From Luteimonas kalidii (GTDB taxonomy: Bacteria; Pseudomonadota; Gammaproteobacteria; Xanthomonadales; Xanthomonadaceae), in the NCBI RefSeq assembly GCF_029887935.1, contig NZ_JARXRO010000020.1:43588-107587 (forward strand): a DNA stretch of 64,000 bases, read 5' to 3'. This document shows, piece after piece, positions 35,845 through 44,831 of this stretch. A program made the position numbers and the translations under genes. The notes under the pieces are model-generated. The model made no database searches. It was not told the origin of the DNA and worked only from the letters and a program-made list of their open reading frames with translations. Every line of letters begins with the position of its first letter. The stretch's first letter is position 1.

Positions 35845-35928
35845 CCATGTCGCGACGTCGGGAGAGAGGGGAGGGCGACGTCGCGTCTTGCTCGAATCAG
35901 ATTGGGTCGATCGCCCCGGTTTCCAGCC

Positions 35929-36492
35929 TTACCAAGTGAACCGCGGACCGACGAACCAGGCGGTGTCGCCGTCGCTGACCTTCACGTCGCCGTTGAGGCC
36001 CCAGTTCGGGTTGAACTTCACCGTGGCGCCGAGGCGCCCGTAGAAGTCGCCGTCGACCTGGTCGCCATCCTGGTAGCCGGCCAGCGCATAGCCCTCGAAG
36101 TTGCTCGTGAACGCGCCGCGGGCGCCGGCCTCGACGCTCCAGCCGTCGGCGTCGCCGGCATTGCCGAAGTCGACCTTCTCGTAGGCCACGCGCGTGAGCA
36201 GGTCGGCGCGCGGCGAGATCTCGTGGTTGTAGCCCAGGCCGACGCGCCACTGGTCGGCGTCGAAGCCGGTGTTGTCGAACTCCTGGTTGGCGTAGTCGCC
36301 GAACACGTGGAAATTGGGGTGGAACGCGATCGAGGCGCGGGCGCCGAAGCCGTCGGCATCGGGCAGGCCGTCGCTGAGGTTGGTCGCGGCGTAGCCGGCC
36401 TCGACATAGTTGTAGGACACGCCATCGGCGGCGGAGGCGGCGAACGGTAGGGCGGCGGCAACGGCCAGGCCAAGAAGTGACACGCGCTTCAT
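35929..36492 (-). CDS. Ax21-family outer-membrane protein
   Basis: 187 aa. Signal peptide (1-23, ending FAASA), then a small beta-barrel with alternating aromatic strands (GVSYNYVEAGYAATNL, FHVFGDYANQEFDNTGF, WFVGPRFTW at the C-terminus, ending in an aromatic residue as outer-membrane proteins do). The mature start ADGVSYNYVEAGY is that of Xanthomonas Ax21. The older claim that Ax21 is a secreted quorum peptide was withdrawn and is not implied here. The start MKRVSLLGL follows an AGG-type site. Confidence 0.88.
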   Translation of the reverse strand: MKRVSLLGLAVAAALPFAASAADGVSYNYVEAGYAATNLSDGLPDADGFGARASIAFHPNFHVFGDYANQEFDNTGFDADQWRVGLGYNHEISPRADLLTRVAYEKVDFGNAGDADGWSVEAGARGAFTSNFEGYALAGYQDGDQVDGDFYGRLGATVKFNPNWGLNGDVKVSDGDTAWFVGPRFTW

Positions 36493-36717
36493 CGGGGGAA
36501 AGCCTCTTTGGTTTCTTGTAGGTGAGGAGCCGCCCGGGTGGAGAGGGAGGGGAGTCACCGTCGGGGAAAACGGTTCCACCCGGGGCGGCACGCGCATTCT
36601 CGACACCCGCGTGCAACCGGGCCTGAATAATGAACTGTCGGGTTCAGGAACTTTTCCGGATCGGTCTGGTCCGGAGGGGCCACGCTCCCACGACGCCCGG
36701 GGATCTGGCCGGGGCGC

Positions 36718-37221
36718 TCAGGCCCCGCCGTCGAACCCCAGCTGGCGCCACGCCTCGAACGCCACCACCGCCACCGCGTTCGACAGGTTCAGGCTGCGGT
36801 TGCCGGGACGCATCGGCAGCCGCAGGCGACGGTCGTCGTCGATGCGCGCGAGCACCTCGTCCGGCAGCCCGCGCGTCTCCGGACCGAACAGGAAGGCGTC
36901 GCCCGGGGCATAGCGCGGCTGGTCGTAGCGCACGGCGTTGCGGGTGCTGAGCGCGAACAGGCGCGGCGGGGCGATCGCCTGTAGCGCCTCGTCGAGCGAG
37001 TCGTGCACCTGCAGCGTCGCGTACTCGTGGTAGTCGAGCCCGGCGCGCCGGAGCTGGCGGTCGTCGAGGTCGAAGCCCAGCGGACGCACCAGGTGCAGCC
37101 GCGCGCCGGTGTTGGCGCACAGGCGGATCACGTTGCCGGTGTTGGGCGGAATCTCGGGCTGGTAGAGCAGCAGGTCGAACACGGGAGCGGCGGCGGCGGC
37201 GGACCGGGCATTGTCGCCCAC
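36718..37221 (-). CDS. trmL: tRNA (cytidine/uridine-34-2'-O)-methyltransferase TrmL
   Basis: 167 aa SPOUT methyltransferase. Methylates the wobble base of leucine tRNAs. Motifs are YQPEIPPNTGNVIRLCANTGARLHLVRPLGF near the start and FLFGPETRGLP and LPMRPGNRSLNLSNAVAV in the knot that binds S-adenosylmethionine. Starts 13 bp after the SDR gene stop and is probably in one transcript with it. Confidence 0.94.
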   Translation of the reverse strand: MGDNARSAAAAAPVFDLLLYQPEIPPNTGNVIRLCANTGARLHLVRPLGFDLDDRQLRRAGLDYHEYATLQVHDSLDEALQAIAPPRLFALSTRNAVRYDQPRYAPGDAFLFGPETRGLPDEVLARIDDDRRLRLPMRPGNRSLNLSNAVAVVAFEAWRQLGFDGGA

Positions 37222-37234
37222 GCCGGGAGGCGGG

Positions 37235-37942
37235 CTACCAGGCGACCGCTCGCCCCTGCCAGTCGAGGAAGCGGCCGCTGTCGTCCGGCGACAGGCCCGC
37301 CGCCACCCGCAGCAGGCCGGCCACCGCCTCGGTCGCGGGGAGGTCGGCGCCGGCGCCGCCCATGTCGGTCTGCACCCAGCCCGGATGCAGGGCGACGACC
37401 ACGATCCCGCGCCCGGCCAGCGCGTGCGCCAGCAGCACCGTGGCCATGTTCTGCGCGGCCTTGCTGAGGTTGTAGCTGGGGGTGCCGAAACGTCGGGTGC
37501 CGGCGATCGAGCCCAGCTGCGAGGACAGGTTGAGCACGCGCGCGCGGTCGGCCAGCAGCGGCGCCAGGGCCTGGGTCAGCAGCAGCGGGCCGGACGCGTT
37601 GGTGCGGAAGCTGTCCTCGAAGTTCGCCGCGGTCAGGCTCCCGAAGCGTTCACCGGAGTGGAGCACGCCGGCGTTGTTGACCAGCAGGTCGAGACGGCCG
37701 TCGTCGCCGAGCACGAGCGGGAGTTCACGCGCCAGTTCGGCGTGGGATTTCGGATCGGTCACGTCCAGCGGCAGCACGTGCAGGCGACCGGGATGCTCGC
37801 CGGCGAGCGTGTTGAGCGCGGTGGCCTTGCCGGGGCGGCGGCAGGTGGCGACCACGTGGTCGCCGGCCGCCAGCAACTGGCGGACGAATTCCAGGCCGAG
37901 GCCGCGGCTGGCGCCGGTGACGAGGACATGGCGGGCGGGCAT
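37235..37942 (-). CDS. Short-chain dehydrogenase/reductase
   Basis: 235 aa. Classical SDR: the cofactor loop TGASRGLG (about 8-15), NNAG, catalytic Ser in NLSSQLGSI, YNLSK for Tyr/Lys, and PGWVQTDMGG. Resembles C-factor-type SDRs. Substrate unknown. The start MPARHVLVTGASRG was chosen because the preceding codons are non-conserved. Upstream of trmL and divergent from the M16 peptidase gene. Confidence 0.9.
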   Translation of the reverse strand: MPARHVLVTGASRGLGLEFVRQLLAAGDHVVATCRRPGKATALNTLAGEHPGRLHVLPLDVTDPKSHAELARELPLVLGDDGRLDLLVNNAGVLHSGERFGSLTAANFEDSFRTNASGPLLLTQALAPLLADRARVLNLSSQLGSIAGTRRFGTPSYNLSKAAQNMATVLLAHALAGRGIVVVALHPGWVQTDMGGAGADLPATEAVAGLLRVAAGLSPDDSGRFLDWQGRAVAW

Positions 37943-38060
37943 GGCCGCAGTCTCCGCCGCCGGCGGTGCAGGTGATGTCGAGGCGGGCGGGACTTCCGGC
38001 CCGGGGGCGCGCGCGACCCCTCCGCTACCATGCCCGGCATATCCGAACGCAGGACCATCC

Positions 38061-40907
38061 ATGCCGATCGCCCGACTTCCGCTCCGTCCCGCGCGCCGCG
38101 CGCTGCTCTCCCTCGCCCTGGGCCTGTCGTTCGCGGGCGGGATGGCGGCGCCCCTGCTGGCGGCGGACGCCCCGGCGGTCGACATCGCCTACGACAGTTT
38201 CACCCTGCCCAACGGCCTGCGCGTGGTGGTGCACACCGACCGCAAGGCGCCGATCGTGGCGGTCAACGTCTGGTACCACGTGGGCAGCAAGGACGAACCG
38301 GCCGGGCGCAGCGGCTTCGCGCACCTGTTCGAGCACCTGATGTTCCAGCGCAGCGAACACCACGACGGCGAGTTCTTCGATCCGTTCCGCGCCGTCGGCG
38401 CCACCGACCAGAACGGCACCACCAACACCGACCGCACCAACTACTTCCAGAACGTGCCCACCACCGCGCTGGACATGGCGCTGTGGATGGAGTCCGACCG
38501 CATGGGCCACCTGCTCGGCGCGATCGACCAGGCCGCGCTCGACGAACAGCGTGGCGTGGTCCAGAACGAAAAGCGCCAGCGCGAGAACCAGCCCTACGGC
38601 CAGGTCTGGGAGAAGCTCACCCGCGCGCTGTATCCGGTCGCGCATCCGTACGGCCACAGCGTCATCGGCTCGATGAACGATCTCAACGCGGCTTCGCTTG
38701 ACGACGTGAAGCAGTGGTTCAACGCCTGGTACGGCCCCAACAACGCGGTGCTGGTGCTCGCCGGCGACATCGACCTGGCGACCGCGAAGGAGAAGGTCGC
38801 GAAGTACTTCGGCCACATTCCCGCCGGCCCGACGATGGCGCAGCCGGAGGTCGACGTCGGCAAGCGCGCGGCCACGACCCGCGAGGTGATGCAGGACAAG
38901 GTGCCGCAGCCGCGCATCTACCGGGTATGGAACGTGCCCGAGACCGGCAGCGACGAACTCGACCACCTGCAGATGCTGGGCTACGTGCTCGGCGGCGCGA
39001 AATCCTCGCGCCTGGACACGCGCCTGCTGCACGGCGACCAGCTGGTCGACAACATCAGCACGATGGCCGGCGCCTCGCAGCTGGGATCGAACTTCTACCT
39101 CGTGGCCACGGTGAAGGAGGGCGTCGATCCGGCGAAGGTCGAGGCGATCATCGACGAGGAGATCGCGCGCCTGGTGGCCGACGGCCCCACCGCGGACGAA
39201 CTCGAGCGCGCCCGCACCATGATCCGCGCCGGCTTCGTCCGCGGCATCGAGCGCATCGGCGGCTTCGGCGGCAAGGCCGACGTGCTGGCCGAGTGCGCGG
39301 TGTACACCGGCGATCCGGGTTGCTTCCGGGGCCAGCTGGCCAACGTCGAATCGGCCACCGCGCGCGACCTGATGCAGGCCGGTGCGCGCTGGCTGGGCGA
39401 GGGCAGCCACACGATCGTGGTCGAACCCGGCGCCCGCACGCCGTTGGCCGAGGACCCGGCGGTCACGCCGGAGCCGTTCGACCTGCCCGATCCCGACCCG
39501 ATGTACGCCACCACGCCGCCCGCGGTCGACCGCAGCCTGGGCGTGCCGAAGACCACCGAATTCCCGGAACTGAAGTTCCCGCAGCTGCAGCGCGCGACGC
39601 TGCGCAACGGCAGCACGGTGATCCTGGCCGAACGGCACGATATTCCGGTGGTGCAGCTGAGCTATGAATTCCATGGCGGCCACAGCAGCGATCCCGGGGA
39701 CGGCGCCGGCACGGCCGACTTCACCCTGGATCTGCTCGACGAGGGGGCGGCCGGACTCGGACCGCTGGAGTTCGCCAACCGCGCAGAAGCCCTGGGTGCC
39801 AGCCTCGGCGCCGGCGCCGCGCAGGACGGCGGCAACGCCTACCTGTCCGCATTGAAGGAGCACCTCGATCCGTCGCTGGCGCTGTTCGCCGACATGGTGC
39901 GGCGACCGAATTTCGATCCGGCCGAGATCGACCGCATCCAGGCCACCTGGATCGCCGGCATCCGCCAGCAGAAGGCGCAGCCGTCCGGCATGGCGATGCG
40001 CGTGCTCCCGGCGCTGCTGTACGGGGACGCCCATCCCTACGGCGCCCCGGGCAGCGGCACCGAGGACTCGATCGCCGCGCTGGAGCGCGACGACCTGCTG
40101 GCCTACCACCGCCGCTGGGTGCGCCCGGAGAACGCGACCGTGATCGTGGTGGGCGACACCACGCTGGAAGAGATCGTGCCCGCACTCGACCGCCATTTCG
40201 GCGACTGGACGGGCGAGGGCGAGGCCCCGGCCGCGGTCGACGTGCCGCAGGTGCCGCTGCCGGCCTCGCCGCGCGTGTTCCTGATCGACCAGCCGGGCGC
40301 GGTCCAGGCCAACATCTTCGTCGCCCAGGTGGCGCCCCCGACCACCGACCCGGGCGCGGTGGCGCTGGAGATGGCCAATGGCGTGGTCGGCGGCGACTTC
40401 ACCGCGCGCCTGAACATGAACCTGCGCGAGGACAAGCACTGGTCCTACGGCGCCCGCAGTTCGCTCGGCGGCGCGCTGGGCCAGCGCCGCTGGACCGTCT
40501 CCGCGCCGGTGCAGATCGACAAGACCGGCGAATCGATTGCCGAGATCCAGCGCGAACTGGCCGAGTTCGCCAGCGGCGAGCGGCCGCCGACGCCGGCCGA
40601 GGTGGAGCGGGTCAAGGCGATCCAGACCCTGAGCCTGCCCGGCGCCTACGAGACGGCGTGGTCGGTGATGGGCACGATCGGCGGCATCGTCCGCTACGGG
40701 CGGCCGGACGACTACGTGTTCCGGCGCAAGGCGCTGGTCGAGGCGATGACTCCGGCCCAGGTGGCCGAGGCGGCCCGCACCCTGCAGCCGGACGCGCTGA
40801 CCTGGGTGGTGGTCGGCGACCTCGCGCAGACCGAGGCCCCGGTGCGCGCGCTGAACCTGGGCGAGGTGCAGGTGATCGACGCCGACGGTCGGCCCGTCAG
40901 CAAATAG
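38061..40907 (+). CDS. M16-family zinc metallopeptidase, two-domain
   Basis: 948 aa. Signal peptide (about 1-35), so periplasmic or lipid-attached. The first M16 domain holds the zinc motif HLFEH (His88, Glu91, His92) and the distal Glu in AALDEQRGVVQNEKRQRE. The second half (about 500-948) has the same fold but no HxxEH (ADFTLDLLDEG instead), the usual inactive partner. Substrates unknown. Divergent from the SDR gene with 118 bp between. Confidence 0.93.
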   Translation: MPIARLPLRPARRALLSLALGLSFAGGMAAPLLAADAPAVDIAYDSFTLPNGLRVVVHTDRKAPIVAVNVWYHVGSKDEPAGRSGFAHLFEHLMFQRSEHHDGEFFDPFRAVGATDQNGTTNTDRTNYFQNVPTTALDMALWMESDRMGHLLGAIDQAALDEQRGVVQNEKRQRENQPYGQVWEKLTRALYPVAHPYGHSVIGSMNDLNAASLDDVKQWFNAWYGPNNAVLVLAGDIDLATAKEKVAKYFGHIPAGPTMAQPEVDVGKRAATTREVMQDKVPQPRIYRVWNVPETGSDELDHLQMLGYVLGGAKSSRLDTRLLHGDQLVDNISTMAGASQLGSNFYLVATVKEGVDPAKVEAIIDEEIARLVADGPTADELERARTMIRAGFVRGIERIGGFGGKADVLAECAVYTGDPGCFRGQLANVESATARDLMQAGARWLGEGSHTIVVEPGARTPLAEDPAVTPEPFDLPDPDPMYATTPPAVDRSLGVPKTTEFPELKFPQLQRATLRNGSTVILAERHDIPVVQLSYEFHGGHSSDPGDGAGTADFTLDLLDEGAAGLGPLEFANRAEALGASLGAGAAQDGGNAYLSALKEHLDPSLALFADMVRRPNFDPAEIDRIQATWIAGIRQQKAQPSGMAMRVLPALLYGDAHPYGAPGSGTEDSIAALERDDLLAYHRRWVRPENATVIVVGDTTLEEIVPALDRHFGDWTGEGEAPAAVDVPQVPLPASPRVFLIDQPGAVQANIFVAQVAPPTTDPGAVALEMANGVVGGDFTARLNMNLREDKHWSYGARSSLGGALGQRRWTVSAPVQIDKTGESIAEIQRELAEFASGERPPTPAEVERVKAIQTLSLPGAYETAWSVMGTIGGIVRYGRPDDYVFRRKALVEAMTPAQVAEAARTLQPDALTWVVVGDLAQTEAPVRALNLGEVQVIDADGRPVSK

Positions 40908-41070
40908 CACGGGACGCGGAAGCCCGCGGGCAGCGCGCGCATGTCAGCGTGCGCGCTGCCGGCAGGCTGAACGCCGCCGGTATCCGCCGGGCTGCCCGCA
41001 ACCCCGCGCACCGCCGATGCCCGCCACAATGCCGGCCGTCGCGTTCCGCTCCACTCAAGAGGACCTCCCG

Positions 41071-41379
41071 ATGCGCAGACTCCTGATCCTTCCCCTGCTG
41101 GCCGCCCTGTCGGCCTGCACCTGGGTGCACATGGCCCCGGGCGCCAGCGCCGTGCGCGTGGTGGCCACGCCGCCCGCCGGCTGCCAGAAGCAGGGCGAGG
41201 TGGAGGTCTCGGTGAAGCATTCGATCGCCTTCATCGAGCGCAACCCGATCAAGGTCCGCGACGAACTCGAGACCCTGGCCCGCAACGAGGCCCCCGGCCT
41301 GCAGGCCGACACCATCTCGCCCGTGGCGGAGCCAGCGGCCGGCAGCCAGCGCTTCGCCGCCTGGCGCTGCGGGGGCTGA
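41071..41379 (+). CDS. DUF4156-type small lipoprotein
   Basis: 102 aa. Lipobox ALSAC (Cys16), then VRVVATPPAGCQKQGEVEVSVKHSIAFIERNPIKVRDELETLARNEA, which matches the DUF4156 family. Two extra Cys (CQKQG and WRCGG) could form a disulphide. AGGACC lies upstream of the ATG. Function unknown. Confidence 0.85.
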   Translation: MRRLLILPLLAALSACTWVHMAPGASAVRVVATPPAGCQKQGEVEVSVKHSIAFIERNPIKVRDELETLARNEAPGLQADTISPVAEPAAGSQRFAAWRCGG

Positions 41380-41469
41380 CCGCGCGGGTTCCCCGTTCAG
41401 GCGGTCATGCGGCCCGGTCCCGGAGGCGGTACCCTATACGGCTCCGTATCCGATACCGGCGCCACGCCC

Positions 41470-42486
41470 ATGCTCTTCCAACACGTCGCCATTGCCGGCC
41501 TGGCCCACATCGATGCACCCCGGCGGCTGTCCTCCGCGGAGATCAATGCCCGCCTGAAGCCGACGCTCGACCGCCTCGGGATCAAGACCGACGTACTCGG
41601 CGACATCGCCGGCATCCATTCGCGCTACCTGTGGGAAGAAGGCGTGCAGGCCTCCGAGGTCGCTACCCTTGCCGGCGTCAAGGCGCTGGCCGATGCCGGC
41701 ATCGATCCGGACAAGGTCGGCCTGCTGGTCAACACCTCGGTCAGCCGCGACTACCTCGAGCCGTCCACCGCCAGCATCGTGTCCGGCAACCTCGGCCTGC
41801 CCGACACCTGCCAGAACTTCGACGTCGCCAACGCCTGCCTGGCCTTCATCAACGGCATGGACATCGCCAGTCGCATGATCGAGCGCGGCGAGATCGACTA
41901 CGCGCTGATCGTCGACGGCGAGACTGCCGACCTGGCCTACGAGAAGACCCTCGAGCGCCTCACCAGCGCCGACGCCACCGAAGAGCAGTTCCGCAACGAG
42001 CTGGCCACGCTCACGCTGGGCTCGGGCGCGGCGGCGATGGTGCTGGCCCGCGCCGAACTCGCGCCTGGCGCGCCGCGCTACCGCGGCGGCGTGACCCGCG
42101 CCGCGACCGAGTGGAACAAGCTGTGCCGCGGCAACCTCGACGGCATGGTCACCGATACCCGGATGCTGCTGATCGAGGGCATCAAGCTGTCGCAGAAGAC
42201 CTTCGGCGCCGCCAAGCTGGCGCTGGGCTGGGTGGTGGAGGAACTCGACCAGTTCGTGATCCACCAGGTCAGCAAGGTCCACACCGCCGCCTTCACCAAG
42301 GCCATCGGCATCGACCCGAAGAAGGTCATGACCATCTTCGGCGAGCACGGCAACATCGGCCCGGCCTCGGTGCCGATCGTGCTCAGCAAGCTGCGCGAGA
42401 TGGGCCGGCTGAAGAAGGGCGACCGCGTGGCCCTGCTGGGCATCGGCTCGGGGCTGAACTGCTCGATGGCCGAGGTGGTCTGGTAG
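41470..42486 (+). CDS. oleA: Thiolase-fold acyl-CoA condensing enzyme OleA
   Basis: 338 aa. Condenses two long-chain acyl-CoAs head to head to a beta-keto acid, the first step of olefin synthesis. The nucleophile is Cys123 (VANACLAFINGMD). The catalytic-base Glu97 lies in DYLEPST, the same 26-residue spacing as C143/E117 of Xanthomonas OleA. FVIHQVSK (His) and FGEHGNIGPASVP (Asn) complete the site. Sequence similarity to Xanthomonas OleA is high throughout. It lies about 16 kb from oleB/oleCD instead of beside them. A hairpin follows. Confidence 0.95.
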   Translation: MLFQHVAIAGLAHIDAPRRLSSAEINARLKPTLDRLGIKTDVLGDIAGIHSRYLWEEGVQASEVATLAGVKALADAGIDPDKVGLLVNTSVSRDYLEPSTASIVSGNLGLPDTCQNFDVANACLAFINGMDIASRMIERGEIDYALIVDGETADLAYEKTLERLTSADATEEQFRNELATLTLGSGAAAMVLARAELAPGAPRYRGGVTRAATEWNKLCRGNLDGMVTDTRMLLIEGIKLSQKTFGAAKLALGWVVEELDQFVIHQVSKVHTAAFTKAIGIDPKKVMTIFGEHGNIGPASVPIVLSKLREMGRLKKGDRVALLGIGSGLNCSMAEVVW

Positions 42487-42510
42487 CCACGCCGCGCCGC
42501 TGATGCATCG

Positions 42511-42535
42511 CAAGGGCCGGCCTGTCCGGCCCTTG
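42511..42535 (+). terminator. Hairpin after oleA
   Basis: A 10-bp perfect stem CAAGGGCCGG/CCGGCCCTTG with a 5-base loop, 25 bp after the oleA stop. Only a weak T/G tract follows, so termination is likely but not certain. The remaining sequence to 42767 shows no gene. Confidence 0.6.
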
Positions 42536-42767
42536 TCGTGTGTGTGGGCGGTGCGTCCGACCGCTGTCGTGCGCGGCCTTGGCGAACGCGCCTGAGCGCA
42601 TCGTTCCGGCGCGATGACCGGCGATGGCGCTGCGGGCGCGGAGCCGGAGCGGGCCGCGCCCGGCGCGGGCCGTCGCCCCCCGTTCGCGCGGGTGGACGCT
42701 CTGCCCGCAGGTCAGGGCGTCAGTCGAGCCGCGACGCAGATCGGCGCACCCGGCCGACCGGGTGGCG

Positions 42768-43508
<741 letters not shown>

Positions 43509-43729
43509 GGCGGCAGGCGAGGGCGGACAGGCGAGCATGGTAGTCCCTGCGGTCGTCGGCTTGCGTCGCCGGCGTGCCCGAGCCGCCGGTCACACGTTCC
43601 GAAGGCGTGCTGGCAGCTGCATCGGTGAAGGGCGACTCCAGCGGGGCTTCGTCCCGCGAGACCAGTGCCCTGCCGTGTCGTCGCGTGTTAAGTTCGCCCC
43701 CGTCCAACCCGCGCACAAGGATGCCCGCA

Positions 43730-43975
43730 ATGCCCGAACGCCTTCCCCCACATCTGCAACTCGCGCTGGCTACCATGCCGGTGTTCAGCGATGACGGACG
43801 TCTGGATCTGGCTGAGCTCGAGTCGCTGCTGGCCAAGGCGCTGGCCGACCACCAGCTCGACGAAGACGAGAAGCGGGTGTTGGCCAATGTGCTCGACCGG
43901 GCAGAGGCCGACGGGGTGGACAGCGAAGTGGGCATGCGGATTGCCGAGATCCGCCGCGAGCATCTCGCGGCCTGA
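43730..43975 (+). CDS. Small helical protein of unknown function
   Basis: 81 aa. Acidic, helical (LDLAELESLLAKALADHQLDEDEKRVLANVLDRAEADGV). The pattern of DDGRLD and ADGVDSE resembles TerB/EF-hand-like small proteins, but no family was recognised. The ATG at 43730 has AAGG 8 bases upstream; another ATG three codons earlier is possible. Convergent with cobA. Confidence 0.65.
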   Translation: MPERLPPHLQLALATMPVFSDDGRLDLAELESLLAKALADHQLDEDEKRVLANVLDRAEADGVDSEVGMRIAEIRREHLAA

Positions 43976-44004
43976 CCTGCACCATCGGACCGCGGCGCGC
44001 CTGA

Positions 44005-44805
44005 TCACGCCAGGCAGGCCGCGTTGCCTGTCGGATGGACGGGCAAAGCAGCAGGAATCGCTTCGCCCAGCGCCCCGCCCACGAGGATCACGCCGGGTGA
44101 ACCGCCGGCCAGCTCCGCGGCGTCGCGGGCCAGGGCCTGCAATGTGGTGAGCAGGCACTGCTCGCCCGGCTGGCTCGCGGCCAGGACCACGGCCGCGGGC
44201 GTGTGCGCCGGCAGGTGGCGCAGCAGCGACTGCGCAAGCGATCCGATGCGACGCATGCCCATGTAGATCGCGAGCGTGGTGCCGGTGGCGCACAGCGCGG
44301 CCCAGTCGGGTTCGCCGTGGTCGGCGGTGTGGGCGGTGACGAAGCTGATGCCGTGGCAGTGTTCGCGATGGGTGAGCGAGACGCCCAGCGCGGCGGCGGC
44401 GGCGAACGCGGCGCTGACCCCGTTGATGATCGTCACCGGCACGCCGGCGGCGCGCAGGAACGCGATCTCCTCGCCGGCGCGGCCGAACAGCAGCGCGTCG
44501 CCGCCCTTCACCCGGACCACGCGCAGGCCCTGCAGCGCGTAGCGGCGCATCAGCCGGCAGATGAAGGCCTGCGGCGTGGAGCGGCAGCCGCCGCGCTTGC
44601 CCACGCGCACCACGCGCGCGTTTGGTGCCAGTTCGACGATGCCCGGATCGACCAGTTCGTCGAGCAGCAGGACTTCCGCCGCAGCCAGTGCGCGCACCGC
44701 CTTGAGGGTGAGCAGTTCGAGATCGCCGGGCCCTGCGGACAGCAGCACCACGTCGGCGGGCATGCGCCGCGGCGCGTGCGGATCGTTGCTGGCGGGCGTG
44801 GTCAT
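44005..44805 (-). CDS. cobA: Uroporphyrinogen-III C-methyltransferase (SUMT)
   Basis: 266 aa. Makes precorrin-2 for siroheme. SUMT signatures: VVLLSAGPGDLELLTLKAVRALAAAEVLLLDELVD, the GKRGG loop, VRVKGGDALLFGRAGEE and VTIINGVSAAFAAAA. Last gene of the nitrate operon, so siroheme supply rises with the siroheme enzyme NirB. The cysG-like gene about 10 kb away retains only part of this domain, so CobA probably provides the activity. Confidence 0.94.
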   Translation of the reverse strand: MTTPASNDPHAPRRMPADVVLLSAGPGDLELLTLKAVRALAAAEVLLLDELVDPGIVELAPNARVVRVGKRGGCRSTPQAFICRLMRRYALQGLRVVRVKGGDALLFGRAGEEIAFLRAAGVPVTIINGVSAAFAAAAALGVSLTHREHCHGISFVTAHTADHGEPDWAALCATGTTLAIYMGMRRIGSLAQSLLRHLPAHTPAAVVLAASQPGEQCLLTTLQALARDAAELAGGSPGVILVGGALGEAIPAALPVHPTGNAACLA

Positions 44806-44831
44806 CGGGGACTCCGGGGTGGATGGGGACG

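Noticed and set aside
35929-36492. Ax21 as a secreted quorum-sensing or immune-eliciting peptide
   Set aside because: The published claim was withdrawn. The sequence shows a signal peptide and a small outer-membrane beta-barrel.
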